Translations under genes and position numbers: made by a program
In this document: one piece after another, positions 18,028-25,932 of the stretch
How the letters are laid out: every line of letters begins with the position of its first letter
Numbering within the stretch: position 1 is the stretch's first letter
Assembly (NCBI RefSeq): GCF_002549775.1
Contig: NZ_NMTR01000001.1
Span: 62,001-126,000 of the forward strand
Source: Faecalibacterium langellae
GTDB lineage: Bacteria > Bacillota > Clostridia > Oscillospirales > Ruminococcaceae
Direction: 5' to 3'
Length of the DNA: 64,000 nucleotides
The notes under the pieces: generated by a model
Seen by the model: only the letters and a program-made list of their open reading frames with translations
What the model was told of the DNA's origin: nothing
Database searches by the model: none

Positions 18028-18095
18028 GTGAGAATAGGAGAAAAACGGACCCCGGAGAGCGCTCCGGCAAAACGTCCCAAGAAAGGATTTGAACC

Positions 18096-19304
18096 GTGGA
18101 GGAGAAAACCGCAGCAGAAGAAACGACCCGCAGCGGCGTGAAGATCAGTGGCTCGCACGCAGAGGAAACGGATGAGGTCGTCAGTGCGGGGCAGTGTTAC
18201 CCCATTTATTCCTACAGCGCAAACCCCTGGAACCCGACCTGGGTCTGCCCGGCCTGCGATGCCGAAAACTCGGAGCAGGTAAAGGTGTGCGGCGTGTGCG
18301 GCGCGGCAAGGCCCGCCGTCGGTGTGCCGAAGGACGAGTTCCCGTACCCGGGCGGCACCGGCGGTGCAGGCGGTCACAAGGAAACAGAACCGCCGTCCGG
18401 CGGAGCAGGGCCGGGCAAACCGGACGAACCCAAAAAGCCCAAAAAGAAGCGCGGCGGCATCCTTGTGGTGTTGGCGGTCGCGCTGGCGGCGCTGGCTGCC
18501 GCAGCCGTGCTGCTGCTGGGCCAGGGCTCCCGCCCGGCCAACACCCCGGCGCAGACGTCTTCTTCCCGTTCGGTCAGCTCGTCTTCCAGCCGGGACGCTT
18601 CGTCCGAGAGCAGCAGCGTGACCTCGGACGAACCCGATTCAGAGGAGCCGTCCAGCTCCGAGGAACCGGCAAGCACCTCGGTCCCGGACAGCAAACCGGA
18701 CAGTACGCCCGACAGCAAACCCGACAGCAAGCCGGTGAGCTCGTCGTCCGGCTCGTCCAGCAGCACTCCGGCGTCGTCCACCGCACCGCAGGTGCCCAGC
18801 TATACGGTGAGCTATAAGGTGTCCGGCAGCGGTTCGCTGACGGGCGGCAGCAGCTCCGGCAAGAGCAGCCTGCAGTACACGGTCAAGCAGAACGAGGGCA
18901 AGAGCTTCACGGTCACGGCCGTGCCGGGGAACAACTACCACTTTGTGCGCTGGAGCGACGGCTCCACCAGTGCCACCCGCACGGACACGAACTTTACCCA
19001 GAATGTGACCTTTACGGCGTACTTTGAGCAGAATGAGCCGGCACCCAGCTACACGGCTTCGGCCTCGCAGGATGGCAACGGCGTCATCACGTTTACGCTG
19101 AATGCGGAAGGCCAGACGGTGGATATCTCCATGGAGCTGGTCCAGACCGCAACGGGCAAGAGCTATTCCCTTGGCAAGATCGGCAGCTTTGGCAGCGGCA
19201 GCTACCGCTTCGACCCCGCCTGCCCCGGCGACCCGGGCGAATATCAGGTCCGGTTCTACGATCAGAACAGACGGATGCTTGCATCTGTTCATGTTGTATA
19301 TTAA
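18096..19304 (+). CDS. Zinc-finger membrane protein with Ser-rich linker and InlB-like repeat
   Basis: A 402-aa protein starting at GTG (AAAGGA 9 bases upstream). It has a RanBP2-like four-cysteine finger (CPACDAENSEQVKVCGVCG, about 50-70), a single membrane span (about 122-142, after a Lys-rich stop), a long Ser/Thr/Pro/Asp linker, and an extracellular part with a bacterial repeat of the InlB B-repeat type ('GSGSLTGGSSSG', 'NNYHFVRWSDG') plus a final beta-rich domain. So it has a cytoplasmic finger and an outside beta domain joined by a wall-spanning linker. It lies in the same transcript as the kinase and phosphatase genes. Confidence 0.7.
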   Translation: MEEKTAAEETTRSGVKISGSHAEETDEVVSAGQCYPIYSYSANPWNPTWVCPACDAENSEQVKVCGVCGAARPAVGVPKDEFPYPGGTGGAGGHKETEPPSGGAGPGKPDEPKKPKKKRGGILVVLAVALAALAAAAVLLLGQGSRPANTPAQTSSSRSVSSSSSRDASSESSSVTSDEPDSEEPSSSEEPASTSVPDSKPDSTPDSKPDSKPVSSSSGSSSSTPASSTAPQVPSYTVSYKVSGSGSLTGGSSSGKSSLQYTVKQNEGKSFTVTAVPGNNYHFVRWSDGSTSATRTDTNFTQNVTFTAYFEQNEPAPSYTASASQDGNGVITFTLNAEGQTVDISMELVQTATGKSYSLGKIGSFGSGSYRFDPACPGDPGEYQVRFYDQNRRMLASVHVVY

Positions 19305-19325
19305 GCATTTAAGGAGGAATTTGAC

Positions 19326-20396
19326 ATGAGAAAGATGAAATTTGTGGCCATGGCCCTGACGGCAGCGCTTGCGCTGCAGTTCACGGTGCCTGCGTTTGCG
19401 GCGCAGCTGCCGGAGACCGAGGCAGCGCCGGAGCAGGCCGCCACCGCGGAAGCACCGGACGAAGTGCAGGCCGAAGCACTGGAGGAGGAAAACCTGATCG
19501 AGTTCCGCACCCTCGTGCGCTACGCCAGCAACACGCACCCGTCCGAGACGGTGAGCGTCGGCTTCACCAGCAACACCAACTATTCCTGGTCCAGCTCGGA
19601 CACCTCGGTGGTGACCGTGGACCAGAAGGGCCGTGTCACCGCACAGGGCCTTGGCTCTGCCACCGTTACCGCTGTGCGCAAGGACGACCCGGAAAAGACC
19701 AGCAAATACTACTATACGGTCAAGAACGCAAGCCTGGAGCTGAGCTGCTCCCCCAGCTCTCTGACCATTGACTACGACGACCTGCACCCCACCGCGCAGA
19801 TGCGCATCAGCGATTCCTACGGCACGATCAATTACAAGAACTGGTCCAGCAGCAACCCCAACGTTGCCACCGTCAGCTCCAGCGGCGTGGTGACGGCTTA
19901 CAATGAGGGCTCTACCCGCATCACGGTTTCCACCAACGAGGGCACCGCTTCTTATATTGTGACCGTTTCCTCCCGCATCGGTGCGCTGTACTTCTCGTAC
20001 GAACGCGCAGCATCCTACGGCAGCACCAGCCGCACCATGCTGGAGTCCGGTAAGCTGGGCAACATCAAGTCCGGTGACGTGTTCAACCTGGGCGACTATC
20101 TGGTAAAGGATTCTCGCGTGCAGGTCCAGAGCTGGACTTCCAGCAACCCGGCGGTGGCCACCGTGACCGAGAGCGGCTGGGTGACGGCCGTGGGCGACGG
20201 CGAGACCACCATCACCGTGACCTCCACCGACGGCAAAAAGGCTGAGTGCCGCCTGCTGATCGGCCAGGAAGCACAGGATCAGTACCGTGAGCAGGTGTCG
20301 AACTCTGCGACCATCGGCGGTATCGTGCTCTTTGTCGGCTTGGGCGTTGTGGTCATCGTGGCCATTGTGACCCTCGCCAACGCAGCGACCGCCTGA
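19326..20396 (+). CDS. Exported BIG2-domain protein with C-terminal membrane anchor
   Basis: A 356-aa protein with a Sec signal peptide (residues 1-26, AFAA-Q), an acidic spacer, at least three Ig-like BIG2 repeats ('YSWSSSDTSVVTVDQKGRVTAQGLGSATVTA' and two similar ones with NWSSSNPNVATV and SWTSSNPAVATV), and a C-terminal hydrophobic span ('IGGIVLFVGLGVVVIVAIV'). BIG2 domains are found in surface adhesins and enzymes. TAAGGAGG precedes the start. It probably acts outside the membrane as part of a surface complex with the two zinc-finger membrane proteins before it. Confidence 0.78.
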   Translation: MRKMKFVAMALTAALALQFTVPAFAAQLPETEAAPEQAATAEAPDEVQAEALEEENLIEFRTLVRYASNTHPSETVSVGFTSNTNYSWSSSDTSVVTVDQKGRVTAQGLGSATVTAVRKDDPEKTSKYYYTVKNASLELSCSPSSLTIDYDDLHPTAQMRISDSYGTINYKNWSSSNPNVATVSSSGVVTAYNEGSTRITVSTNEGTASYIVTVSSRIGALYFSYERAASYGSTSRTMLESGKLGNIKSGDVFNLGDYLVKDSRVQVQSWTSSNPAVATVTESGWVTAVGDGETTITVTSTDGKKAECRLLIGQEAQDQYREQVSNSATIGGIVLFVGLGVVVIVAIVTLANAATA

Positions 20397-20471
20397 GGAA
20401 TGGAACAGGTGTACATCGGCCCGGGCACACGGCTGCCCGGCGGCCGATGAGACGAAAGGAGCGTGGAGGGA

Positions 20472-21086
20472 TTGTTTTGCAGATATTGCGGAACAAGACT
20501 TGCAAAAAATGAGCTGAGCTGCCCCGCATGCGGCAAAGAGCAGGGCCCCCTGTTCGCCACGAGCGGCTACTTCGGCGTGCTGCGCAAGGCATCCGGTGAG
20601 GACGCCGCGCAGCCGGAAGCAGCACCGCCCCCGAAGGCGGCGGCCCCGCAGCCGAAGCCGGAAGAACGGCCCGCCCCGGCCCCCAAAAAGAACGCGGGCG
20701 GGCGGAATGTGCTTTTGCTGGCGGTGCTCGTGGTGGTGCTGCTGTGTGCGGTTGTGCTGAACCTCAAGCTTGGTGGTGTGGAGCGCACACTGAACAGCGC
20801 GAACGCCAAGCTGGATGAGCTGAAGCAGACCGTTTCTCAGCTGCAGGAAGCACAGGCGCAGCAGAGCGAAGTGCTGAACGAGCTGAAGCAGGCGGTGGAT
20901 GCGGCCCAGGGCAAGGCCCCGGCGGCAGAACCCGCCGCCTCGGTCCCGGCCGCCAGCGAGCCGGAGACCCCGCAGGAGAACAGCCTGCTCCCGGCCGACG
21001 AGCCCCAGAAGGACGCAGCGCCCGCCGCAGAAAGCACGGCCCCGGCCGCAGATACGGGAAAAGGGGAGCTGCATGAAACTGTCTAA
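20472..21086 (+). CDS. Zinc-ribbon, single-span membrane protein with coiled coil
   Basis: A 204-aa protein starting with a four-cysteine ribbon (FCRYCG...CPACG), a Pro/Ala-rich stretch, one membrane span near 78-95 ('NVLLLAVLVVVLLCAVVL'), and a coiled coil after it ('RTLNSANAKLDELKQTVSQLQEAQAQQSEVL'), then an acidic Ala-rich tail. I prefer the TTG at 20472 since it gives the usual MFCRYCG start and AAAGGAG sits 10 bases ahead; a GTG at 20463 is only one base from that site. It overlaps the PP2C gene by 14 bases, which suggests translational coupling. Confidence 0.7.
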   Translation: MFCRYCGTRLAKNELSCPACGKEQGPLFATSGYFGVLRKASGEDAAQPEAAPPPKAAAPQPKPEERPAPAPKKNAGGRNVLLLAVLVVVLLCAVVLNLKLGGVERTLNSANAKLDELKQTVSQLQEAQAQQSEVLNELKQAVDAAQGKAPAAEPAASVPAASEPETPQENSLLPADEPQKDAAPAAESTAPAADTGKGELHETV

Positions 21087-22032
21087 GAAAACGGCCCGGA
21101 AAACTGCCGACCCAGGGCTGGAGCTTTCGGCACTGTTCTTTGTGAACGGTGAAAAAAAGCAGGACCTGTGCGAGGACAGCTATGCCCTCGGTGCGCATGA
21201 CGGGGAAGTGTTCCTGGGCGTGTTCGATGGCTGCGGCGGCAGCGGCGCAAGGGTGTATGACGTCTATGGCGGACATACCGGCGCGTACCTTGCCTCCCGC
21301 ATCGCCAGCGGCGCGGCCTACGACTGGTTCCAGAACGAGGAGCCGCCCGCAGCGCTGGAACAGGACATTGCCCGGGCGCTGCAGTGCTACAAGGAGAACG
21401 CCAGCGGCAGCAGCGGCATCCGCAGCTCCATGGCGAAGGACTTCCCCACGACGGCTGCGGCGGCAAAGTGCAGCTGCAGCCCGTCCCGGGTGGATGCCGA
21501 CTTTTTGTGGTGCGGCGACTCGCGCGGCTTTCTTATGACGGCAGACGGCCTGAAGCAGATCACCGTGGACGATGTGCAGCACACCGTGGACGGCCCGGAT
21601 ATGCGCAGCGATGGCATCATGACCAGCGTGTGCAGCGCGTCCAAACCGTTCCACCTGCACGAAAAGCAGGTGAGCTGCAGCCAGCCCTGCATCGTGCTCA
21701 CGGCCACGGACGGCGGCTTTGGCTATGTGGAGTCGCCCATCCAGTTCGAGGCACTGCTGCTGGACACCCTGCTCCAGAGCAGCAGCATCGAAGACTGGCG
21801 CGAAAAGCTGTTCGGCATCCTGAAAAAGATCTCGGCGGATGATTACACCATGTGTCTGGCGTGCTTTGGCTATGCAAGCTTTGCGGACCTGAAAAAGGCC
21901 TTCGAGCCCCGCCATAAGGCCCTGCTGGAAACCTACCTTGCGGTGTGGAACGACAGCACACAGGAGCAGCAGCAACAGCTGTGGCTGGAATATGCGGCGG
22001 ATTATCTGTCGGAACAGGATGACGTGAAATGA
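21073..22032 (+). CDS. PP2C-like Ser/Thr protein phosphatase
   Basis: A 319-aa protein with PP2C-type motifs: the N-terminal 'KQDLCEDSYAL', the metal-binding 'FLGVFDGCGGSG', and 'CIVLTATDGGFGYV', so the Asp residues that hold the two metal ions appear to be kept. It would remove phosphate from Ser/Thr residues. It overlaps the zinc-ribbon gene before it and ends at ATGA with the start of the kinase gene, so phosphatase and kinase are made together. Together with the VWA gene two positions on, this is the PP2C-VWA-kinase combination described for TerY-P triads. Confidence 0.8.
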   Translation: MKLSKKTARKTADPGLELSALFFVNGEKKQDLCEDSYALGAHDGEVFLGVFDGCGGSGARVYDVYGGHTGAYLASRIASGAAYDWFQNEEPPAALEQDIARALQCYKENASGSSGIRSSMAKDFPTTAAAAKCSCSPSRVDADFLWCGDSRGFLMTADGLKQITVDDVQHTVDGPDMRSDGIMTSVCSASKPFHLHEKQVSCSQPCIVLTATDGGFGYVESPIQFEALLLDTLLQSSSIEDWREKLFGILKKISADDYTMCLACFGYASFADLKKAFEPRHKALLETYLAVWNDSTQEQQQQLWLEYAADYLSEQDDVK

Positions 22033-23036
22033 GATATACAGACTACAATGGCTACCTTGTTGCAGGCACACTGAAAAGCGACAACGCCGGTTTCAGCAAG
22101 TGGGGCATCGCGCAGAAGGATGGGCAGGACTACTTTTTGAAGGAGTTCCTCAGCCCCGTTTACCCGCAGAATGCGTCCATGTATTCGCCCGAGCAGGCGG
22201 AAAAGCGGCGGAAGTATTGCGAAAAGTACGAGGCCCAGAAGACCTTGCTCTACAAAACGATCAACGAAGCTTCGGACGGCAACGATGTGCGCATCGTGGA
22301 CTTTTTCCGTTGTGAGAGCCACTATTACATCGCAATGCCGTGCATTCCTTCGGAGAAGCTCACGCCGGAGGACGTTGCGCAGATGAGCAGCGCCGGTCAG
22401 GCCCAGCAGCGGCTTTTGTGCAAGACGCTGGCCCACAGCATCTGGAAGCTGCACAAGGTCGGCATCGTCCATGGCGATCTCAAGTGGGACAACGTCCTGC
22501 TGCAGAAAAGCCAGTCGGGCGGGCTGACCACCAAGATCATCGACTTCGACAACAGCTTTTTTGAGGCTGAACCCCCTTCGGACCCGGAAAGCTTCAACTT
22601 CGACGTGGTCTATCTGGCACCGGAGGGCTATCTGTTTGCGGCCGGAGAGGACGTCAAGGTGGGCAAGCCCCTGGATGTGTTCGCGCTGGGCGTGCTGTTC
22701 CACCAGATCTTCCAGGGCAGCGTGCCGGAGTTCGTCAGCGGGACCAAATATAACTACCTGTTCGAAGGGCTCCTGAGCGGCGATGAGCTGAAGCTGGGCG
22801 ACGCCGTCCCGGCGGATATGGCCCGGCTGATCGCGGGAATGCTGGAAACGGACCCGGTGCGGCGGTATTCGCTGGATACCGTGGTGCGGCTGCTCTCCGG
22901 CGAGGACATCCGGCCGGAACAGCAGGCGGAAAACCGCGAGGCCACCCAGAACGACCGGGAGGCAGCGCTGCGCATCAACATCTACAAGAGCACCAAGGGC
23001 GCCGAAAAATTCAAGCAGGCGGGCAGCCTGTTTTGA
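22029..23036 (+). CDS. Ser/Thr protein kinase-like protein
   Basis: A 335-aa kinase fold. The phosphate-anchoring Lys is in 'DYFLKEFLSP', the catalytic loop is 'VHGDLKWDNVLL' (HxD and Asn kept), and the metal-binding DFG appears as DFD in 'KIIDFDNSFF'. 'VVYLAPEGYLF' corresponds to the APE motif. There is no membrane span or PASTA repeat, so it is a soluble kinase unlike PrkC. ATGA overlap with the PP2C gene and a VWA gene 18 bases downstream argue for one regulatory unit. Substrates may be the membrane zinc-ribbon proteins of the same operon (inference). Confidence 0.82.
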   Translation: MRYTDYNGYLVAGTLKSDNAGFSKWGIAQKDGQDYFLKEFLSPVYPQNASMYSPEQAEKRRKYCEKYEAQKTLLYKTINEASDGNDVRIVDFFRCESHYYIAMPCIPSEKLTPEDVAQMSSAGQAQQRLLCKTLAHSIWKLHKVGIVHGDLKWDNVLLQKSQSGGLTTKIIDFDNSFFEAEPPSDPESFNFDVVYLAPEGYLFAAGEDVKVGKPLDVFALGVLFHQIFQGSVPEFVSGTKYNYLFEGLLSGDELKLGDAVPADMARLIAGMLETDPVRRYSLDTVVRLLSGEDIRPEQQAENREATQNDREAALRINIYKSTKGAEKFKQAGSLF

Positions 23037-23054
23037 GCACAGGAGGAATGCAAC

Positions 23055-23747
23055 ATGATGAACTTCAACTTTGACTACAATGTGGACATGGTGTTCTGCA
23101 TTGACGCAACGGGCAGCATGGGCGGCCTGATCGAAAAGGTCAAGGATAACGCGCTGAATTTTTATCAGGACGTGCAGCGCATGATGACCAATAAGCAGAA
23201 GACCATCGCACAGCTGCGCGTGCGGGTGATCGCCTTCCGCGATTACGCCGCCGACGGTGACGACGCCATGATGGTGACCGATTTCTTCAACCTGCCGGAG
23301 GAAGAAAAGGATTTTGAGGAGACGGTGCGCAGCATCCACGCAGAGGGCGGCGGCGACATCCCGGAGGACGGCCTGGAAGCGCTGGCCTATGCGATCCGCT
23401 CGGACTGGAACAATGCTGGCACCAAGCGCCGCCATGTGATCGTGGTGTGGACCGACGCCCCGACCCACGAGATGGGCTTTGCAAAGTTCCTGCCCAACTA
23501 CCCCAACGGCATGCCGGAAGACCTGCGCGAACTGACCCAGTGGTGGGGCGACGCCGCCACCCAGGAGCGCGGCTACATGGACCAGAATGCAAAGCGCCTA
23601 GTGCTGTTTGCCCCGGAGGCCGAATATTGGTCCCAGATCATGGATTCGTGGGACAATGTTGCCGCTTACCCCGCCAAGGCCGGTGAGGGCCTGAAGGAAG
23701 TGGACTATCAGCAGATCCTGAACATGCTGGCCAACAGCATCGGGTGA
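23055..23747 (+). CDS. VWA domain protein (TerY-like)
   Basis: A 230-aa, single-domain von Willebrand A protein. The metal-ion-dependent adhesion site is 'FCIDATGSMGGLI' (DxTxSM form) near residue 14-24, with later conserved Thr and Asp ('WTDAPTHE'). No signal peptide, so it acts in the cytoplasm. AGGAGG precedes the start. In TerY-P systems the VWA protein is thought to be controlled by the partner kinase and phosphatase; that grouping is what the neighbourhood shows, while the role in this organism is inference. Confidence 0.85.
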   Translation: MMNFNFDYNVDMVFCIDATGSMGGLIEKVKDNALNFYQDVQRMMTNKQKTIAQLRVRVIAFRDYAADGDDAMMVTDFFNLPEEEKDFEETVRSIHAEGGGDIPEDGLEALAYAIRSDWNNAGTKRRHVIVVWTDAPTHEMGFAKFLPNYPNGMPEDLRELTQWWGDAATQERGYMDQNAKRLVLFAPEAEYWSQIMDSWDNVAAYPAKAGEGLKEVDYQQILNMLANSIG

Positions 23748-23775
23748 GAAAAGCACCTGCAAAATCTTCTTAAAA

Positions 23776-23820
23776 ACAAGCAGCGGCAGCTTTCCAGACG
23801 GAAAAGCTGCCGCTGCTTGT
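23776..23820. terminator. Hairpin terminator (minus-strand T-tract)
   Basis: An 18-bp perfect stem (23776-23793 with 23803-23820). On the minus strand it is followed by TTTTTAAG, so it fits a terminator for the tRNA-Arg gene that once lay to its right, and it also ends the VWA transcript. Confidence 0.75.
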
Positions 23821-23826
23821 TGCATA

Positions 23827-23868
23827 TGTCCTCATGCAGATTCGAACTGCAGGCCTTTCGCTTAGGAG
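23827..23868 (-). other. attL: 3' fragment of tRNA-Arg(CCU)
   Basis: The minus strand reads CTCCTAAGCG...TGCAG-TTCGAAT-CTGCA-TGAGGAC-A: a CCU anticodon loop, variable region, a perfect 5-bp T stem and loop, acceptor 3' strand and discriminator A. The 5' side is absent: the bases before the anticodon loop cannot pair with those after it. This is the pattern left when an element inserts at a tRNA 3' end. The intact tRNA would be at the right end of the element, outside the window. Confidence 0.75.
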
Positions 23869-24289
23869 TAGCCCGTGCATCTGTAAACCCATTACAAAAT
23901 AGGGTAATATATTCTACTCTATATCAATGAATTTTTTGTTGGGATGTCAACGTATGTAAATGGATTCGAACCTTTTTTATTCTGTGTAAACAGATGTTTA
24001 TTAGCTGGAAATTAGCTGAGCTAATGAAAAGTGGCCGCTCTATTGTACAACGCTCACCTTTTATTAGCTGGGAGGTGTATATTTCCCTACGGATATTTGC
24101 TTGTTTAGCATTCGTGAACCAGACCATACAGCCGTAGCTGGTGTGATGGACAAATGTTTTCAATAGAAAAAGATCAGAGCTTTCTGCGAGAAAACTCTGG
24201 TCTATGTAACAGTGCGAATGGAAATGCGCATTGTCTTGTAAAAGGAAGGGGCTTATGGTATTCTTACTTTAAGTAAGGGAGTGGCAACG

Positions 24290-24457
24290 ATGTGCAGAGC
24301 ATTTGAAGAAGTACGAGAAGAAACAAAGCATGAGCAGTCGATTGAAATTGCAAAATCTTTGCTAGAAGTTGGAAAAATGACCTATGAAGAAATTGCTCGG
24401 TCGGTTCAGCTTCCTGTTGAAGAAGTAAAGGCACTGGATACAAAGAAACCCGCCTGA
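24290..24457 (+). CDS. Small ORF, possible Rpn/transposase C-terminal remnant
   Basis: A 55-aa reading frame starting MCRAFEEVREE with a GTGGC leader rather than a good ribosome site. The segment 'SLLEVGKMTYEEIARSVQLPVEEVKAL' looks like the helix-turn-helix tail found at the C-terminus of Rpn-type (PD-(D/E)XK) transposase-like proteins, so this is more likely a remnant than a working gene. It lies in the otherwise gene-poor 0.7 kb between attL and the integrase. Confidence 0.4.
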   Translation: MCRAFEEVREETKHEQSIEIAKSLLEVGKMTYEEIARSVQLPVEEVKALDTKKPA

Positions 24458-24483
24458 TCTTAATTCAGCCAAGATATTCTTAA

Positions 24484-24530
24484 AAACAAACAGCGGCAGT
24501 TTTCCCAATCGGAAAGCTGTCGCTGTTTAT
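24484..24530 (-). terminator. Integrase terminator, similar to the tRNA-Arg terminator
   Basis: A hairpin (about 24488-24505 with 24511-24528, two G-U pairs) followed on the minus strand by TTTTTAAG, placed 11 bases after the integrase stop. Its sequence closely matches the hairpin at 23776-23820 including the flanking TTCTTAAAAACAA. Confidence 0.75.
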
Positions 24531-24540
24531 GTATAGGGGC

Positions 24541-25932
24541 TTACAAGTTCTTTGCAAGATTTTTGATGAGTTCGGCCATAGAGGGGTTGGCCAGCAATTT
24601 GGTAAGTGCTGCTGCCGCATCTGCATCAACCGCGCTGTTTTCAGGGATGGGCTGCGCTGTTTGATGGGGCATTTCGGGTTCGGCTCCTTGGTGCTGGTAG
24701 AAGAAATCATCAAAACGCTGTGCATTCAGACGCCGATCATCATCCAAGATATGTGCATACTGCTCTGTGACCATCGAAGCCTGTGCATGACCTGAATCGC
24801 CCTGCACGGCTTTGATATCACCGCCGTTCAGTTTGAGTTTGTATGTAATACTGGAGTGTCGGAAGCTGTGAAAGACCACTTTAGGGAGATTATTTTTTTC
24901 AATCAACCGCTTCAATGCACCGTTGATGGTAGACTGCTCGGTTGGCATTCCCAATGGGCCGGCAACCACAAGATTGTAGTCGGTATATTCTGCACCCAGT
25001 GCTTCCTTTGTCATATCCTGCTCTGCTTTGAATTCAACGAGCATTTCAGCGACCGTTTTGGGCAGGAAGATGGTTCGGATACTGCTATCCGTTTTAGGGC
25101 TTTTCAGAACCTGAACGGTGGTGCAGCGGGAACTCAGCGATGGAAAACGGGTGATAACATTTTTGTTTTCCAATGCGTTCAGTGAAGCAACGTCCACACG
25201 CTGAAGTTCTTTGTTTATGTAAATGGATGCGCGTCCCGCATCAATGCTTTCGGGGGAAATATCCACACAATCCCAAGTCAGACCGAGCAGTTCGCCCAAA
25301 CGCAGGGAGCAGGAGAACGAGAGGTTGATGCACAGCCGCAGCTTCGGATCATCACAAACTTTCAAAGCATGAAACAGCGTTTCGGCTGTCCAGATATCAC
25401 GTTTCTTGGAAGTGTACTTGGGCAGGGTAGCGTAAATGCAGGGATTCTTTTCCATGAGTTCCCATTTTACAGCCTGCTCAAAGGCGCTCCGCAGAATCTT
25501 ATGAACCGAACGGACTGTACCGGGGGAAACAAACTGGTGCTTCCGCTTCCCACACATAGGGTCAGCAGCCTCATATTTGAGCAACCGCTGATAATACCCC
25601 TCGATCACACGAGTGGAGATATCCTGCAGCTTCATCGAGCCGATGAGCGGAGTTATGTAATTAGCAATCAGTGCAGTGTTTGCCTGATAGGTTGAAAGTG
25701 CCCATTTGCTTTTTCCATAGAGGGCAACATATTCAGGAAGCAAGTCGTTAAGGGTTTTGCACTGTGGAACTACAAAAGTTCCAACCGATTCCTTGTATTC
25801 GACCTCTTTCTTGCGATTCTTGGCATCCGAAAGGTCAGTAAAGGTTTCCCACTTCTGCTTGGGGGTGCCATCTGCATCCTTGTAGGAATAGACAACACAG
25901 AAATTGTTGTTGCGCTTGATAATGCTGGCCAT
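24541..25932 (-). CDS. int: Tyrosine site-specific integrase
   Basis: A 463-aa phage/ICE-type integrase: an N-terminal arm-binding region, a SAM-like core-binding domain (about 60-160) and a catalytic domain. The active-site residues are visible: Arg211 (CSLRLGE), His355 and Arg358 (HSFRHS), His382 (GHA) and the nucleophile Tyr392 (EQYAHI). It joins element and chromosome attachment sites, here most likely the tRNA-Arg 3' end about 0.7 kb to its left. The start overlaps the stop of the HTH gene before it as TAATG, with GGAGATAC as ribosome site. Confidence 0.92.
   Translation of the reverse strand: MASIIKRNNNFCVVYSYKDADGTPKQKWETFTDLSDAKNRKKEVEYKESVGTFVVPQCKTLNDLLPEYVALYGKSKWALSTYQANTALIANYITPLIGSMKLQDISTRVIEGYYQRLLKYEAADPMCGKRKHQFVSPGTVRSVHKILRSAFEQAVKWELMEKNPCIYATLPKYTSKKRDIWTAETLFHALKVCDDPKLRLCINLSFSCSLRLGELLGLTWDCVDISPESIDAGRASIYINKELQRVDVASLNALENKNVITRFPSLSSRCTTVQVLKSPKTDSSIRTIFLPKTVAEMLVEFKAEQDMTKEALGAEYTDYNLVVAGPLGMPTEQSTINGALKRLIEKNNLPKVVFHSFRHSSITYKLKLNGGDIKAVQGDSGHAQASMVTEQYAHILDDDRRLNAQRFDDFFYQHQGAEPEMPHQTAQPIPENSAVDADAAAALTKLLANPSMAELIKNLAKNL

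Noticed and set aside
18639-21074. An 811-codon open frame on the minus strand
   Set aside because: It runs against three well-supported plus-strand genes and has a low-complexity Arg/Gly/Ala translation.
23955-23980. GGATTCGAACC, a second tRNA T-loop-like motif
   Set aside because: The flanking stem pairs poorly and no acceptor or anticodon part is present, so I do not call a second attachment site.
23924-24163. A 79-codon minus-strand frame near attL
   Set aside because: No ribosome site, no recognisable domain, in a remnant-like AT-rich stretch.
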